Assembly: GCA_964035795.1 (NCBI GenBank) | Contig: OZ038320.1 | Location: 6,443,549-6,507,548 of the forward strand | DNA length: 64,000 nt | Reading direction: 5' to 3' | From: Pterobdella sp. o SKG-2022 | Taxonomy: Eukaryota > Annelida > Clitellata > Hirudinida > Piscicolidae | Shown: positions 1-13,304 of the stretch, piece by piece | How positions within the stretch are numbered: the stretch's first letter is position 1 | How the letters are laid out: every line of letters starts with the position of its first letter | The notes under the pieces: generated by a model | Told to the model about the DNA's origin: nothing | Seen by the model: only the letters and a program-made list of their open reading frames with translations | Database searches by the model: none | Position numbers and translations under genes: made by a program

Positions 1-2749
1 TTTTTGAATTATAATTAGTACTAATTTTAGGGCATAAATAAAACACAAAATTAACTTTTTTTAAATTTCAAAACTGCACAATGCAAAAATATTTTAATCT
101 TTTACTTTCTCTTCATGAAGTTAATCTACAGCATTATGAACATTGAATCCTGGGTACACAGCAGCCATAATAATTTTAAAAACAATAATATTCTTGGTAA
201 AAATTAATTGTTTCATAGAGATTTTAACAGTGAACATTTATAAATTAACACCAACATGCCCACTACACGGAGTAACACACCAAATAAAGCCTACCATCAG
301 ACTCAAACCCACCTAGCCAATGCTAATATCTGATTAGACAGGTGGACACTTACCTGTTGTACGACTGAGCTACTCAATATCTTGGAAATCAAAATAAATT
401 ATAAGTTCCCATTTATCTCTTATAAGATCTTCGGGTCCAGCTTTTTTCAAACGTAAGTTTTGCTTGGGTTGTATTAAAAAGGGCAATTAAGCTTGGGGCT
501 TCAATGGCTTAAAGGTCATTGTAACAAAGACTGCATGATTTGAGGTATTAATTATAATTAAATGTATTTAAATTAAAAGTTCTTGAAACAGCACTAAACT
601 TTGGTTAAACCGTTGAAAATTAGTTTGTGGATTAAACTCGAATTATCTGATATTGATTTCGTTATTTTAGTTTCACTGAATTTTCACACAGGTTTTAAAT
701 TTACAAAATTTTTCTCTTATTTTTATTTTTTTTAATATTTTGATAAACTCAATTATTCGCGTAAGCTAGAAAAACACGAAAAACTTTTAAGTCATTTATG
801 TTATCATGTTTCCCCTGAATAACAGTAAAAAATGAAATAACAAAAAATTCGGTCTACAAGAGAACAAGTAAATTTAATTTTATTATCAATAAAAAATAAA
901 TCTATTTTAGATAAAAAACTTAAAATCATTAGCGAAACGTAACAAGTAACAATAAAAAAGGAAAAAACTAGGACTATATAAAGATTAAAAACAATATTAA
1001 TCTACTGTGTTGAACAACATTTAAACAAAATCTAATCTGAGGGTGGCCCTGAGTGGTTCAAATATAACAAGGAAATAGATATATGCTTAGAAATACGAAA
1101 GAATTCAATAAAATAATTGTGTATAATTTCATGTAAATTTCAAAATAAGGCAGTTTTTAAATACATTTCATTATGTGAAGAACTGTAAATTTTGGTAAGT
1201 TTAACCTTATTTTAAAACATTAAAACTAATGTTTTATTTCGAAATTTGAAAAAAAATATGTAAACATCAGTGTGTTAAAGTATTATAAAGAATTATAGAT
1301 TTGAAATAAAAATTAACCAAGTTAAAAAATAAACAGTTTTCAGGAGTGTTTTCCATGACAACTTTTTTAATAAACGTATATTTTGGAAATATTAATAATT
1401 ACAATAAGCAAAATTTATATTTTTTAAAATACACAAGTAATATTGCTAGCAGTATATAACAACTAGGGTGTTTAGAGATAGTAATAGTAGTAATAATAGT
1501 AGCAATATGTATTGTCTTTTTGTCGTTTCTCACTTGCACCATTGTTGAAGCTAGACTTTTTTTCCGTCTTTTTTTTTTAATATTTGCTTTCTTTTTTTGT
1601 ATCTATTTTTCTTTATATCTTCTTGCTTCATAATTTGAGATAAAAAGCTTCATCAAACTGAATTTAAATCATTCATCGCACATATATGATAAACTAAACA
1701 CAAGTCTTGAAATAATACAAGTCCTGAGATGATATTGATATGTTTGTATAGATGTTAAATTGACATTTCAACATGAAACTATTTATAGATGTTCTCAAAG
1801 TAAGTATTTTGAAGATAATTTAGTGTTATTGTACCCTGTGATGCTGAAAAACAACAGACAATGATGTTTAAAGTACGCTTTAGGTGTGTAAATAGACCAT
1901 CTGTAAGCCATAATTGGGGATAAAATACTGGTTAATAAATGTTTAATAAAAATAACGGGTATATAATTATATATACCCTATATTATATTATATTTGAATA
2001 TTAGTTAATAAATAATCAAAGTAAATACGTGTATAAAATTATATATACTATATATTATATACTGTATTTTACATTGGTGTATTATAAATATAATTAATAA
2101 AAAATTTTTTATGAGTGTTTTCCAAACTTAAAACTTTTCCAAATAGAAAATTACAGAAATGCTTTACTAATGAAAACGGTTTAGATAAAAAAATAATTAA
2201 CAGTGAATACTTAGTGAACGGGCAATATAAAAAGTGTATAGTGGTAATAAATTATGATCCAACTTAAGCATAATGTAATTGACAATATAACATAACCATA
2301 ACGATAAACGATGTAAAATTAGTTTAAAAATTAATCAAAAGTTTGTGATTGTAAACTAATGATAATAAGCATATAACTATTTAATGAATCGAAATGTCAC
2401 AATAACTGGTATTAGCATACAAGTAAGATGTCTGAATAATCGTTAGGCTTGCTAATGACTCTACTTGGCATCTATAGTAATAATTTTGTGTAATCATTTG
2501 ATTTAAGTATAAACTTACATGCATAATGATAAAAAACAATATTTGTTTATTTAGTCATATTCAAAACACCTACTGTAAGTCTTTTCTATTTACTTGTAAT
2601 AGTTTATTTGGCTTAAACTGATGTTTCTTTATATTGTTAATTTAAATTTCTTTGAGCGTTTAATATATGATTCATATATAATTTATAAAACTAAAACTAA
2701 GACGATATGGTGGTAAACGCTTAAGACCTTCAAAACCACTATTAATCTC
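1..2749. other. intergenic, no gene seen
   Basis: AT-rich sequence with short runs of A and T and no reading frame with recognisable protein features. It lies beyond the 3' end of the minus-strand bZIP gene, so its right part may hold that gene's 3' untranslated region. Between about 1950 and 2090 there is an ATAT-rich stretch. I see nothing else. Confidence 0.5.
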
Positions 2750-5592
2750 CTATCGATGCTTTTGAGTCGCTTGTATGAAAGACTGTGAGAGACTTATTAG
2801 TGGCCCACTAATAGGAACATTGGATGCTGCCTCCAAGGGTATGAAAGAGGTTCTACAGACTTTGGTGTGTTGCTGAATAAGTTGTTCAAGCTGTTGAATT
2901 GTGGATGTCATCATCATAACATTGTCCTCAAGTCTGGCGTTTTTCTCCATTGTGTCTGCGTATCTCTGATGGTTTGTGTGGTTTTTGGGAATGAATGAGG
3001 TTTTTAGGGTGGTAAGAATAGGAATGTTATAACAACGCTAGCTTGTTATCATAGCAGATAATGACCATGTTCATCAAAAATTAGGGTGTGTGAAAAAAGC
3101 CGGTTATATTAATTATGTTTCATATTTGTTTCACATTTGCTTTATATTTCATAAAGGTGGGGAGTTCTGAATGTATATGTAGAGTGGACTTGGAGTAAGG
3201 ATGAACGAAAATTGCACAAGTATCAGTGAATGGGTCTAATGAAACTTGTAATTCTTAGAGTTAGAATAAATGGAAACAATGTTTACAATTATTATCAGTT
3301 ATGATTAACTTAGACGCTAGCATGAGTAAGCTTATTAGGGCTTGACTGTCATAAGAACAAGAAATGATAAACTTTTAGTGTTGTTATAGATGAAAAAATG
3401 ATCGAATAGAACTGAAACCAGAAAATTTTTCGCTCGTTTAAATATTATATGTTTGTATTGAATCCGTTTTTCAAAATCTTTTTACCACTAATCGTAGGCT
3501 TAGTTACAAAACGAGTGGAAATTTGGATGTTGAGTTATGTTATTGTGAGCGGTTGTTACTGTCAGAGTTTGTAAGAGAGCTGGTTAAAAGCTGTTAAAGG
3601 TTAGTTTATAAGATGCCAAACCCTTTTTTGATTTATTTATTTTATTAATTACGAAATTGAAGTGTATCTCTATAAACTATGAGACTATAAATTTGAAATT
3701 TGAAGAATATATGAAACCCATTTGATGCCTACATCATCAGTCTGAGGTTAATCATTATCAAATAAGAATAATAAAAATATTAATATTAATAAAAAAAACC
3801 CTCATAATAAAAAAAAATATTTATAGCAATAATCAAAAAAATAATCATAATAGAAACAATTAGCTCTTTCTATCACCATTATCAGATACAACTATCGAAT
3901 GATAATATAGATACAAACCACAACTAAACAAAACTATGAAAAATATAGTTAGTGTTGATACTATTGTGTTTGATAATGGTATTATAATGATTAAAATTCA
4001 TGTAACAAAATAAACAATAAAAGAATGAAATTAAATGACAAAAAATGAAAAATAAATAAATGAAAAAAAAGTCCATATAACTATATAAAAAAAATATACA
4101 AACTCATTTTTTCTATTATTTTCTGTAACTATGAAGTTTCCTAAAATAAAAATAACAATGAAATATAAAAAAAGATAACTTATTATTATTATTTTTTATT
4201 TATTTAGACAATAATACAAATTTACACTAGTACACCAATTTACTAATGCAAATATAGGACTGTACTATTCTAATGAGAAGTCTACTTGTATCATTACTGT
4301 TAGAGTTTATTTTTATTTTTTTTATTATTACTGTTTTTTGTTTCATTGTTATTATTTTTATTGTTGTTAGTTACTAGTGCTAAAGCGTTCAAAAGTGGGT
4401 TTATAAAACTTAATAAGTAAATGATGGTGGGCGTACAAATAACAAAGTGGAGTAGTAGTTGTGATGAGTTTTGAAAAAAATTTTGAAGTGAATAAAAAAT
4501 ATATAAAAGTAATAGTGAAATCAAAATAAAGGGTTTTAAAATAAAAAAATTAAAAATGGATAATAAACTTAAGAAATGGCAAGTTATAAAAAAGTAATAT
4601 TTTGTGAAACAATAAAAAAAATTTGAAATCATTAAAAAAAATAAAAACATAATATTAATATTTAAATAATCATAAATTTAAAAGATACTAACAAAACCTT
4701 GGGCAAAACAACAATAATAAACAAAAATTCATAAAAAAAGGAAAAATCAACTTAAAACTCATACCTTCAGCATACAATCCACTTGGACCTTCTTCTTCTC
4801 CCGACATCTTCTTGCCGCCATCTTGTTTTGCTCTCTTCTCCGGTACTTCCGCATCACGTCTACTGTTGCAACATCATGATTTACGGTTTTATTTTTTATC
4901 TTGTGTTTCTGGTTATTTGTTTCTTGTTGTCGGTTGCTTTTAGTTTCTTTGGTTTTTTTAGATTTTTTGTTGTTATCGTAAATCGTTATAGTGTTTGTAT
5001 TACAAGATTGTTGAACGTCGTACAGAAAACTATTAGACTCATGTAGGCTTTCGTTTCGTATGGAATGGTTTGGTGTGTAGAAAGATGGTAGGTTCTGGTA
5101 ACAATGGTTATTTACATAATTACAACTGTTATTCATGCTGTAGTTGTAGTTGAAGTTGTAGTAGTTAGCGTAGTGGTTTGAGGAATTTGATGCATCTTTA
5201 AAACTATTATCAGTACCGCTACTACTATCATCTTCAAAGGCGCTTATTAGATTATTGTTTATATGAACAAAATCGAAATTATTTACATCGTTATTATTGT
5301 TATTATTATTATAATGATCGTTATTGATATGGTTATTATTATTCTTATTAATTTTATCCCGATTATTATTAGTATTATTATTAGTAGAACCAAAACCATT
5401 TTCATTTTTCATTGAACTTGCGCAGCTAGCTTTGATTTTTTTATTGATGAAGCTGTTATCTGTGTTATTAAAACTAAAATAGGTTTTGTCTAAAATGTCT
5501 TGGGACGGTTTCGACAACACCAGCTCATCAATACGAGGTAGGGGAGAGGGGAGGGAAGAGGCTGTAGTAATAGTATTTATAAAATTAAGGTA

Positions 5593-5654
<62 letters not shown>

Positions 5655-5678
5655 TAAATAATAATAATAATAATAATA

Positions 5679-5728
<50 letters not shown>

Positions 5729-7096
5729 TAATAATAATAATAAATAATAATAATAATAATAATAATAAATAATAATAATAATAATAATAAAAATATTAAA
5801 AAAAGAAAAAAAAGATTTTTCAAGTCGAAGTGAAATAACGAAAACTATTGAGCAGTTAATGTTTATATTAAAATGTATGAAGTTTTATGAGGTAATGAGT
5901 AACATCAATATAAAAAGAGAGAATCAACAAAAAGTAATAGTGAAGGTAATAATTCCAAACTAAGTGTTTTAAAATTTTCTTTCAAAATTTTTAACTACTT
6001 TGATACAAAAACATCTGTGGTGGTGAACACATGTATTTATTGCATTTCGAAAGTTATTTTATTTTCAAGTCTGGAAAGATTTACTGTAATGAAGTATATT
6101 AAAAACCAAGTGTGCTTTTAATATAGTTATTTTTTATAGCTTTTAATTATTATAAAAGTATTTGCTTAAAATAATCACAAAAAGATCGCCTCAACTCAAA
6201 TAAGCAATTTTAATAAAGAGGAGCCAACTTAACGAGAATATAAAATACTAAATTAAATTCCGTGGATGCCTTCATATCTGTTAAATCCATTTGATAATTT
6301 ACTTTTTAAAATTTATTTGAAAAAAATGTAAATTTTTATAACTTTTAGTTCAAGTTACTTATGAAAATTTAAACCAATATTGATAGATTAAATTAGAACT
6401 AAATTCATTCATTCTCATTAAACATTAGCATAGCGAAGTATTTCGATAGAAAAAGTTTAGAGTATATTAATCTCATAAGGATATTCATACCACTATTAAT
6501 TTTTCAATGGGCTACAATGTACCTTTTGGAAAAGTGTCAGTGGAGTGGAAGGGAGCAGGAAAAATTTCCGAGAGTATATGAGGCTCGTTACTTCTTGAGC
6601 TTTCATCATTCTTCCTAATATTTTTTCTATTTAAGTTACTACAACCACTATCTGTGTCCATAAAACAACTGTTGCTAGGGGTATTAAGAAACTTATCATT
6701 CTGGTAATAGTCGTTGTACGAGTTATAGAGATATTTAGTTTCATATGTCTCTGTATTCCTTTCGTAGTCCTCACCATGATTAAAGACAAAGGGAGAGAAC
6801 TCTTTTGTGGTCGGTTTAGGAGAGTAGTCGTTCAGAAGGTGTTTGTTATACACACCACCTGTGCTTGAACCCAAACAGGGTTGAGTGGTGCTTGTTGTTT
6901 CTCCGGTCTTAGAAGCTATGTAAGAATTTTTATGGTTTGTTTTGCTTGTGGAGTTGTTGGTTGAGTTGGGAGTTTTTTGGTAAATTCGGCTTTTGTTTTT
7001 TTCTTTTGTCGTTTGTGGGTCTGTGAGGAACTTTTGGTCTTTTGGTAATGTCATTTCGGGTTTTAGTTTTGATTCTTTTTCGTTTTCATTCATCAT
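2750..7096 (-). CDS. Fos/ATF3-type bZIP transcription factor
   Basis: Predicted nuclear DNA-binding protein of the AP-1/ATF group. Exons in transcript order are 7096-6523, 5561-4765 and 2965-2750, joined in phase to give 528 residues. The basic region at about residues 432-449 reads RRREQNKMAARRCREKKK, with the NxxAAxxCR signature that contacts DNA. The zipper follows in the last exon and aligns without gaps to ATF3/Fos zippers, including the final H...C spacing (H490, C494). Its heptad positions are M, T, L469, M476 and L483, so the zipper is weak. The first 430 residues are low-complexity, rich in Asn and Ser. Donors are AAG|gtacat and AAG|gtatga; acceptors are ctacag and ccatcag. Upstream in intron 1 a (TAA)n tract can be translated as Ile/Leu runs, which I treat as intron. 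The family assignment is solid. Orthology to Fos versus ATF3/JDP2 is open. Confidence 0.86.
2966..4764 (-). other. intron 2 of the Fos/ATF3-type gene
   Basis: An intron of 1.8 kb separates the basic region from the leucine zipper. It starts with gtatga and ends with catcag (minus strand). It contains AT-rich sequence and reading frames of low complexity, for instance at 4300-4650, which have no family features and are better read as intron. Confidence 0.7.
5598..5792. repeat. (TAA)n microsatellite in intron 1 of the bZIP gene
   Basis: About 190 bases of nearly pure TAA units with a few TAAA interruptions. It lies just upstream (in transcript direction) of the acceptor for exon 2 of the Fos/ATF3-type gene. 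Confidence 0.95.
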
Positions 7097-7771
7097 TTAT
7101 TTTCAAATAATTCCGAAAAATCTCCTCATTTTTTATTTTAAATTTTTTTATTTTATACACGGTGAAAATGTAAGTAAATTACGAAATTCTTTGCTTTTAT
7201 ATATATTTCTACTTTTATTAACATACATGTAGAATTTATACATAAGAAATCTATGATTAATATATACGGCTATTAGTATTTGTAAGTATTATTATGTATG
7301 AATGGTCCAACCCTAAGATAATGATTTTTTAATAGCTAAAAATGCTTGAGCCTCTTAAATTAATAATATAATCAGATTTATTTTAAAAAATTGAACTTAT
7401 CTTTAAATGATGATTAAGCAATTTTTAATTTAAATAAAAATATTAAAAATGTTAAAAACAGCAGGTTTTGAAGTTTTAAAAGTGTAATCATGAAGTAACA
7501 GAACCAAAACAAAAGTGAACTGAAGTACTAAAGATTTCCAACAAAGAACAAACATCAAAATAAAACAAAGAATTGTAATATTCCAATTTATATTCTCCAA
7601 TAAAAATGGCGCCAACGGATGCAAAGATTAATAATTTTTATACTCTCGGCAATAAGATTTTTTAAACAAAGCAATCAAATAGGTGTATATAATATTATAT
7701 GTATTTCAAAGCGTACATTGTATTCTGTTCTATATTATATATTATGTCCCATATCATAAAAAAATTTATTA

Positions 7772-7971
7772 NNNNNNNNNNNNNNNNNNNNNNNNNNNNN
7801 NNNNNNNNNNNNNNNNNNNNNNNNNNNNNNNNNNNNNNNNNNNNNNNNNNNNNNNNNNNNNNNNNNNNNNNNNNNNNNNNNNNNNNNNNNNNNNNNNNNN
7901 NNNNNNNNNNNNNNNNNNNNNNNNNNNNNNNNNNNNNNNNNNNNNNNNNNNNNNNNNNNNNNNNNNNNNNN
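7772..7971. other. assembly gap (200 N)
   Basis: Exactly 200 undetermined bases, the usual size for a gap of unknown length. Reading frames drawn across it are meaningless. Confidence 0.99.
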
Positions 7972-8324
7972 GAATGAATAATTCTTAATTATAAAAATTG
8001 TTCCCAGCCATTAACATTAATACAACAGTTCTCCACTGATTAACAATCAAACCACCAAACCTCTTCAACAATTAACCAACCACTCAATATAATACATCCT
8101 CAACAATTAAACGCACCTAAATCTCCATCAAGGCATTATTAGCAGTGTAATAGTATCAACGTTAACATAAAGAGCGTATTTTTCATGTCAATGCTCTTTA
8201 TGGCGAGTTAAAAGGTTATAAAAGTTGAGTATTGATATAAAGAAGAAGACCCTCCCTGAACTTTGTGTTGTGGAGCTTCTGTTTAAAGGTATATAAAAAA
8301 TGCTCGTAAGATATACCGGCTGAT

Positions 8325-8540
8325 TGTGGGATGGTATGGTGATGATGATGATGATGATTTTGGAAGAATGGCGATGATGATGATTGTGGAGTGATGATGA
8401 TGATTGGGAGTGAAGATGATAATTGACGGTGATGATGATGATTGTGGAGTGGTGATAATAATTAGGGGTGATGATGATGATTGGGGGTGAAGATGATGAT
8501 TATTTCGAAATGGTGATGATAACTGCAGATGATATTGATA
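8325..8540. repeat. GAT-based imperfect tandem repeat
   Basis: Runs of GATGATGAT alternate with a variable spacer (TTGTGGAGT, TTGGGAGTGAA and similar), giving an imperfect unit of about 20-25 bases. On the minus strand it reads as His/Ser/Ile-rich frames, which I regard as repeat translation. Confidence 0.8.
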
Positions 8541-10713
8541 ATCATAGAATAATGATAACATTTTTTGTGTTTAGGATTACAATAGTGCTTTGTATAGTGA
8601 TGATACTTATATATATTATGATTATGATTATGGATTCAAAAAAATAAAGTTTTTGAGTTATTGTTTCTCTGTAGATAATAATTAGGATTCTAAAAATGTC
8701 ATTAAGGCATGTCATTATGAGAGTAATATAACGATAAGTACACGTGGGTATTATAATGAAAAAGATTCAACGGTGGTACGCCCAGGTTGGGTGTGAAGGT
8801 AGATTGTGAAGGGTGGTTTCGATTGATTAGTAAAGATGAAGTGATTTTTATGATGTAGTAATGTGGTGAGAGAAGATCGTTTATGGTGGTTATAAGGGTT
8901 GGAAATGCGATATGCGTTGAAGAAGTGCGGGAAATAAAGATTTGATAAAAAACGCATGTGTTAATATTAATAAATAAATCAACGTTTAAGATTGGTGTTA
9001 TCAAAAAAATTCCAAGCTAATGTTATAATGGGAAATTCAGCTTTAAAATAAAAACCATTTAGTTAAAATAACAAAGTTATGTAAAGTTATATGAAAAAAT
9101 ATCTAGAATCAAGTTTCTTCGGCTCAAAAATTGTTTTTTTAACAAAAAGCATTTGATGTTTTCTTTAAATATCAGCACAATATTTGCTTTGAAAACATAA
9201 TAATGTTTCAACAAAGCTTCAAAATATCTTCATTGAAAGCTAATAAAAAATATGCTTACATCATCCCTAGCACGTATAATGGGATCTAACGAAAAAATCA
9301 CAGTAGTGGTAAAATATAACAAAAAAATGGTCAAAAATTTATTGAGAAGCTTTTTGGCAAAACCATTACCAGATTTTACAGTAGTGTTTCCCATAGAGTT
9401 TTAATTCACAAAACCTTACTACTATAACCAGAATTTCGATCTGGGCTGTCTTGACCACAGCCACTGGTAGTAGCTACTTTAATATCGTAGCCGCAGTTAC
9501 GTGGTGAAAGATAAACTTGATTTTATGTTATACTAACAACTTGAAACGATCAACTGATTAGATATTAATTAGCTTATATAAATGTACTAGACACAAAGGT
9601 TTGTTTGACAATGAAGCTTTGGTAATTAATTAAAAAACATTGCTTTCATGTGTTTTAACTTGAATAATATTCAATGATAAAATGAATTTCCATTGTTTAG
9701 ACTTTTTACAATTATTCACTAATTTATTTATTTAAAAGTTCGATTGGACTTGAAGAGAATGTTTTAATACCAGCAGATCCGTTGTAACCTGTATAAAGCT
9801 TTACGTAAGACTACCTTATATTACTGATTTGATTGGATAAACTTAGTTAAAACTTATTGGATCTCATATTGAGATACTTAAATTCAACTTGATTTGTTGA
9901 TGATAAAGTTTCTATTATTTTTTTATAATACTTAAATTCTTATTCAATGTACGAAGTTTTTTTGAATAGGACGCTTACATTGGAAACCAAGTTCATTAGT
10001 TATGACTGGTTATAATTTCCAAATATCTTTGAAAGAATACATTGTATCAACAAAAATTAGCATCAATAAATGCTTATTTGTAGACGTCTGATGAATTTTG
10101 AATATTCTTGTCTTCTAACGTTTTTTTTTTCAATAAAAAATAAAATAATATTTTACGATATAAAACCTTGCTTTAAAAAGCTTCTTAAACAAATTAGTAC
10201 ACCAATTACGATTAAAGCTTGAAATTTTGATGCTTTGCTTTATTTGATATGAAGTATGAATAATAGTAGATTTCAATAGGTTTTAGGGTAATCGAGTTAT
10301 AATGACTGCGAAAGTAGGCTGATGATAAAGATGATTGGAACTTCTAAAACTTAATTGTTTTCTTAATATACCATTTCAATAAGGCTTTACCTGTTTTATA
10401 ATAAACTTTAATTCAAGTTTAAACCTGGATGTAGTAATAGCTAAGTATAAACACAATATAACATTTTGTACTATGCCAATAATGATTTTTGATGATCACG
10501 AAAACCCTGGGTAATAATCTGTAGATTAAGAAGCAGACTATGTGGAATTTTTATAAAATGTTGTTGACAACTTTTAAATACATTTTAAATTGAGTCTTTA
10601 ACGTCATAGAATGTTAAACAAAATAAGCGAACTAAATAAACATAACATCAGGAAAAGGTTATTAATATAGTTAAGTAGTAATTTACAATTTACCATCAAA
10701 AAACAAGGAAATA

Positions 10714-13304
10714 ATGACAACCGAACTCAAAAAAGAACAATTACTAGAAGAAATCAAAAAGCTCAAAGAGCAATTGAGAGTGCAGAATGAGAGTACTGAT
10801 GCTGAGTCTGCTTCCATAGTTCATACCACTAGCGAGATGTCTAAGAAAAATCTCAAGAAGACCAAACAAACTCCCAATCTCAGCGAAGTTCTTGACCATG
10901 GTTGGAACGATTTTTTTATATAAAGTATTTATTTAATGCTTAATATTGCAAACTGGTAGTTGTTTATATAATTTATTTATTTAGTCTCAACGTTTATATA
11001 AATAATCCCAAGGTGAAAAAATAGATGCCGTTGAAGAAGAAACAAAAAAAAAAGAAAGCGAGAAGGATTTAAAAAATAGACTGCCAATTATAAACTTAGA
11101 AACCAACGAAGACTCCGTCATAAGTCGTTTCTGGAGCATTGAGCCTGGATCCCGCCAAGGCATTCGTATACGCTTGTTTCGCAACGGAGACAAGTTTTTT
11201 CCAGGTATGGAATACGCTGTCTGCCACACTAAATGCAGAACTCTCTCTTATCTTCTCGACCAGCTAAACAATTCTTCCATTAGAGATCCAAATTGCCTTC
11301 CGTATGGTGTAAGATTTATTTTCAATCTTCAAGGACAAAAAATCAAAAAAGTCATTGAACTTAGAGATGGCGGTATATACGTGGTTAGTAGCAGCACCAA
11401 TTTTATTAAAATAGATTACTTGTCTTTAACATCAAAACGTGAATGGAGATGTGGTTCAGCCAAAAACAAAGTTCTTTCAACGTCAGCAAGTGAACATAAC
11501 AAGCTAGAGGTCAAAAGATTAGATGCTATACAGATTACCACTTCTGAAGACAGACTTGCTGGCATTGAGAAGAAACCATTGGTTAGTGAAATGAAAAAGA
11601 GCGCTATGATTTATGTCGTCAAAAACGATGTTTTAAGGCCCAGAAAGATCATTCGTTGGCTGTTGAGTCCAAAAACTAGCGGGTCTCTAGAAAGAGTGCT
11701 TGCGGCTTTGAGTGAGAGATTCAACAGTGGGTGTCTGGTGAAGTTACACTCAAGCGATGGAACAGAAATTATGTGTACTGATGATTTGTATCTCAAAGCC
11801 AATCAAGTGTTTTTTGGATTCGGTAAAGAGCAAGTGAAAAGATCTGACTTCACATTGAAAAAGGAGGAAATTAATATGATTCAGGAACTAACGAAGAAAA
11901 CAGGAGGACAGCACACTGATAAGGTGTTGATCATTCCATTTGTACCAAATGATCCAGAAAAACCAGTTCTGTTGGAGAACTTTAGGTTGAGTGATGACAT
12001 TTTATGTACCAACGAAAATAAAGTTTCATTGCGAATGTGTAAAGACCTAAAAACAAACACCAACTACATTTTGAAAATATTTGATGTTCGAACTTTGACG
12101 AAAGCTCAAGAATTGAAAGTGCGTAGAGAAATGAAAATAATGCGTATGATCAAACACACCAATCTCGTCTATGCTGATACCATTACTTTCGATGATAATT
12201 TCTCTTGCATGTATATCAAAAAATTTCCCAAATGCTCTTTGGCTGAAGTTCTTTTGAACGATAACCACTATCATTGCGAGAGATTTGTTAGTGACGTGAT
12301 CATGCAAATTTCCAAAGGCTTAGAGTATTTAGCTTCATACCAAATAGTCAATAGAAATGTCACTTTAGAAAGTGTTGTGGCTGATATCACTTTTTCTGGC
12401 TTAGTACAATTCAAACTCTGCGATTTTGGACTTGCGAGAAAAATAAAAAGTCTGGATAAAAAATTGTATTTGATCTGTGGAAACCCCTGTTACATAGCTC
12501 CAGAAATGCTGGTTGAAGAAGGTTATGATACCAAAGTTGATATTTGGTCTCTGGGCATCTTGATGTACATTCTTCTAGTTGGTAAGTGTGTATATTTTTA
12601 TTTTAATTCTTAAATTTTTGAATATTCATTAAATCTTGAAAAAAAAATAGTTCAAACTTATTTGTCAAAAAAACAAATTTTGAAAATTTTTCAGTGAAAT
12701 TTTTCAACTCATCTCTAGGGGAATATCCTTTCCGAGGAGCAGACTTAAACGATTGCAACGCCATATTCTCCAAGGTTTCTGAAGGCTGTGTTGACATGAC
12801 TTCTAATCCGGTGTGGGATATTATTTCTACTGAAGCTAAAAACCTTCTACTTTGCCTCCTTGAATCCGACCCTAACAAACGGTTCTTAAATGATACATAA
12901 CTTAAACTAGATTAATTGACTTATATTGAATTAAATTGAATAGAATAAAATTACATTGATTTAAATTAAAATAAAATTCAGCAATTTAGATTCATGTAAA
13001 CTCGAAATGTATAAGAGTTTTTTAAGCTATTACATTTATTTATTTCAGTTTCACAGCTCAAAAAATTCAAGCACATCAATGGACCAGCCAATCTTCAACT
13101 TTTGCTCCAGAAAAGGACTTAAGAGCACACTTGAAAAAGAAATTATACGATCATATTGTTGAACAGGAAGTAATGAGTTTAGACTGTCTTGAGGTTTTAT
13201 GCTTGAGTTGTGTTGACAAAGATCCTTTTTACTTTGTGAACACGGTGCATTGTGGCGAGGAAGAAGAAGATAAAAATGACGTCACTATAGTCGAGGATAA
13301 CTGA
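10714..13304 (+). CDS. doublecortin-like kinase, predicted pseudokinase
   Basis: Microtubule-binding protein with a degenerate kinase domain. Exons 10714-10900, 11013-12581, 12719-12881 and 13049-13304 join in phase to give 724 residues. A basic, coiled-coil-like N-terminus precedes two doublecortin domains, at about 110-205 (LFRNGDKFFPG and following) and 271-350 (RPRKIIRWLL and following); these bind the microtubule lattice in this family. The kinase-like domain spans about 385-660. It keeps the ATP-site lysine (K417 in YILKIFD), DFG (533-535) and APE (558-560). The glycine-rich loop has no glycine, and the catalytic HRDxKxxN motif reads NRNVTLES (509-516). The catalytic Asp, the Lys after it and the metal-binding Asn are therefore all replaced. 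The last exon continues the C-lobe (DPNKR|FTA) and ends in an acidic tail. Two donors are weak (G|gttgga and CG|gttctt); I chose them because phase and family alignment demand them. Confidence 0.9.

Larger units (their letters stand above)
7097..10713. other. intergenic between the divergent bZIP and DCLK genes
   Basis: The minus-strand bZIP gene and plus-strand kinase gene point away from each other, so this stretch should hold both promoters. It is AT-rich and contains the assembly gap and a GAT-based tandem repeat. I see no reading frame with protein features and cannot place a promoter motif with confidence. Confidence 0.5.

Noticed and set aside
4765..5823. A 354-residue minus-strand reading frame starting in the (TAA)n repeat
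   Set aside because: The first 90 residues are a translation of the microsatellite. A good acceptor (ctacag at 5562-5567) and matching phase with the exon at 6523-7096 place the true exon start at 5561.
10081..10330. CTGATGA words as possible hammerhead ribozyme cores (also near 19631 and 36541)
   Set aside because: No GAAA with a closing stem at the right distance could be found by eye on either strand.
13277..13284. Perfect CRE palindrome TGACGTCA here and again at 32586-32593, a binding site for ATF2-type factors
   Set aside because: One is inside the last coding exon of the kinase gene and the other far from any start. Two matches are not surprising in 64 kb. No promoter context.
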